A program made the position numbers and the translations under genes. A stretch of DNA of 6,304 nt, taken from contig JBBIKZ010000129.1 in the NCBI GenBank assembly GCA_037445185.1, positions 1 to 6,304 on the forward strand. Direction: 5' to 3'. This DNA comes from JANWZL01 sp037445185 (GTDB taxonomy: Bacteria; Pseudomonadota; Gammaproteobacteria; Burkholderiales; Thiobacillaceae). The stretch's first letter is position 1; each line of letters begins with the position of its first letter. Positions 6,284-6,304 of this stretch are shown here, piece after piece. The notes under the pieces were generated by a model. The model was not told the origin of the DNA, did not search any database, and was given only the letters and a program-made list of their open reading frames with translations.

Positions 6284-6304
6284 ATGGGAGCCGTCACTGT
6301 AAAG
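6284..6304 (+). CDS. 5' end of an unidentified plus-strand gene, cut by the window end
   Basis: Only seven codons are visible, reading MGAVTVK, and the frame is open to the window edge. The call rests on the AGGAG ribosome-binding site 6 nt upstream, a -10-like GATAAT about 55 bp upstream, and the divergent spacing from the ABC gene. If the ATG at 6248 were used, the protein would carry 12 more residues (MKGRPPQRQESA), which look like untranslated leader. Seven residues are not enough to recognise a family and I give no function. Confidence 0.55.

Overview
The window is a GC-rich piece of a proteobacterial chromosome, very probably from a beta- or gammaproteobacterium and close to the replication origin. 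The evidence is the gene order mnmG-rsmG-parA-parB (gidA-gidB-soj-spo0J in older names), which in these bacteria usually lies near oriC. The proteins also look typical of those groups: MnmG is about 630 residues and RsmG 211, with a chromosomal-type ParA that has no N-terminal DNA-binding domain and a ParB of 279 residues. I cannot name the genus.

Layout from left to right: positions 1-90 are a short strip downstream of parB with no supported gene. All five complete genes lie on the minus strand, so they are transcribed right to left: an ABC exporter half-transporter (4338-6155), then mnmG (2347-4239), rsmG (1715-2350), parA (933-1718) and parB (91-930). The last four form a very tight operon. 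The stop codons of mnmG and rsmG each overlap the next start as ATGA, and parB starts 2 nt after the parA stop. Between the ABC gene and mnmG lie 98 bp that hold a 16-bp perfect palindrome matching the ParB-binding site parS and, 1 bp from it, a good sigma-70-type promoter aimed at mnmG. At the right end the ABC gene is separated by a 128-bp divergent spacer from a plus-strand gene, of which only the first seven codons are inside the window.

The operon joins ribosome and tRNA modification with chromosome segregation. MnmG makes the wobble-uridine modification of tRNA with MnmE. RsmG methylates 16S rRNA near G527. ParA and ParB, with parS, segregate the origin region. Because parS touches the operon promoter, ParB loaded there could influence transcription of its own operon. 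This is the most interesting point in the window, though its components are all known. The ABC transporter is probably a separate unit with an unknown substrate. I see no mobile element, CRISPR array, tRNA, rRNA or clearly new system; this is essentially a conserved housekeeping region.
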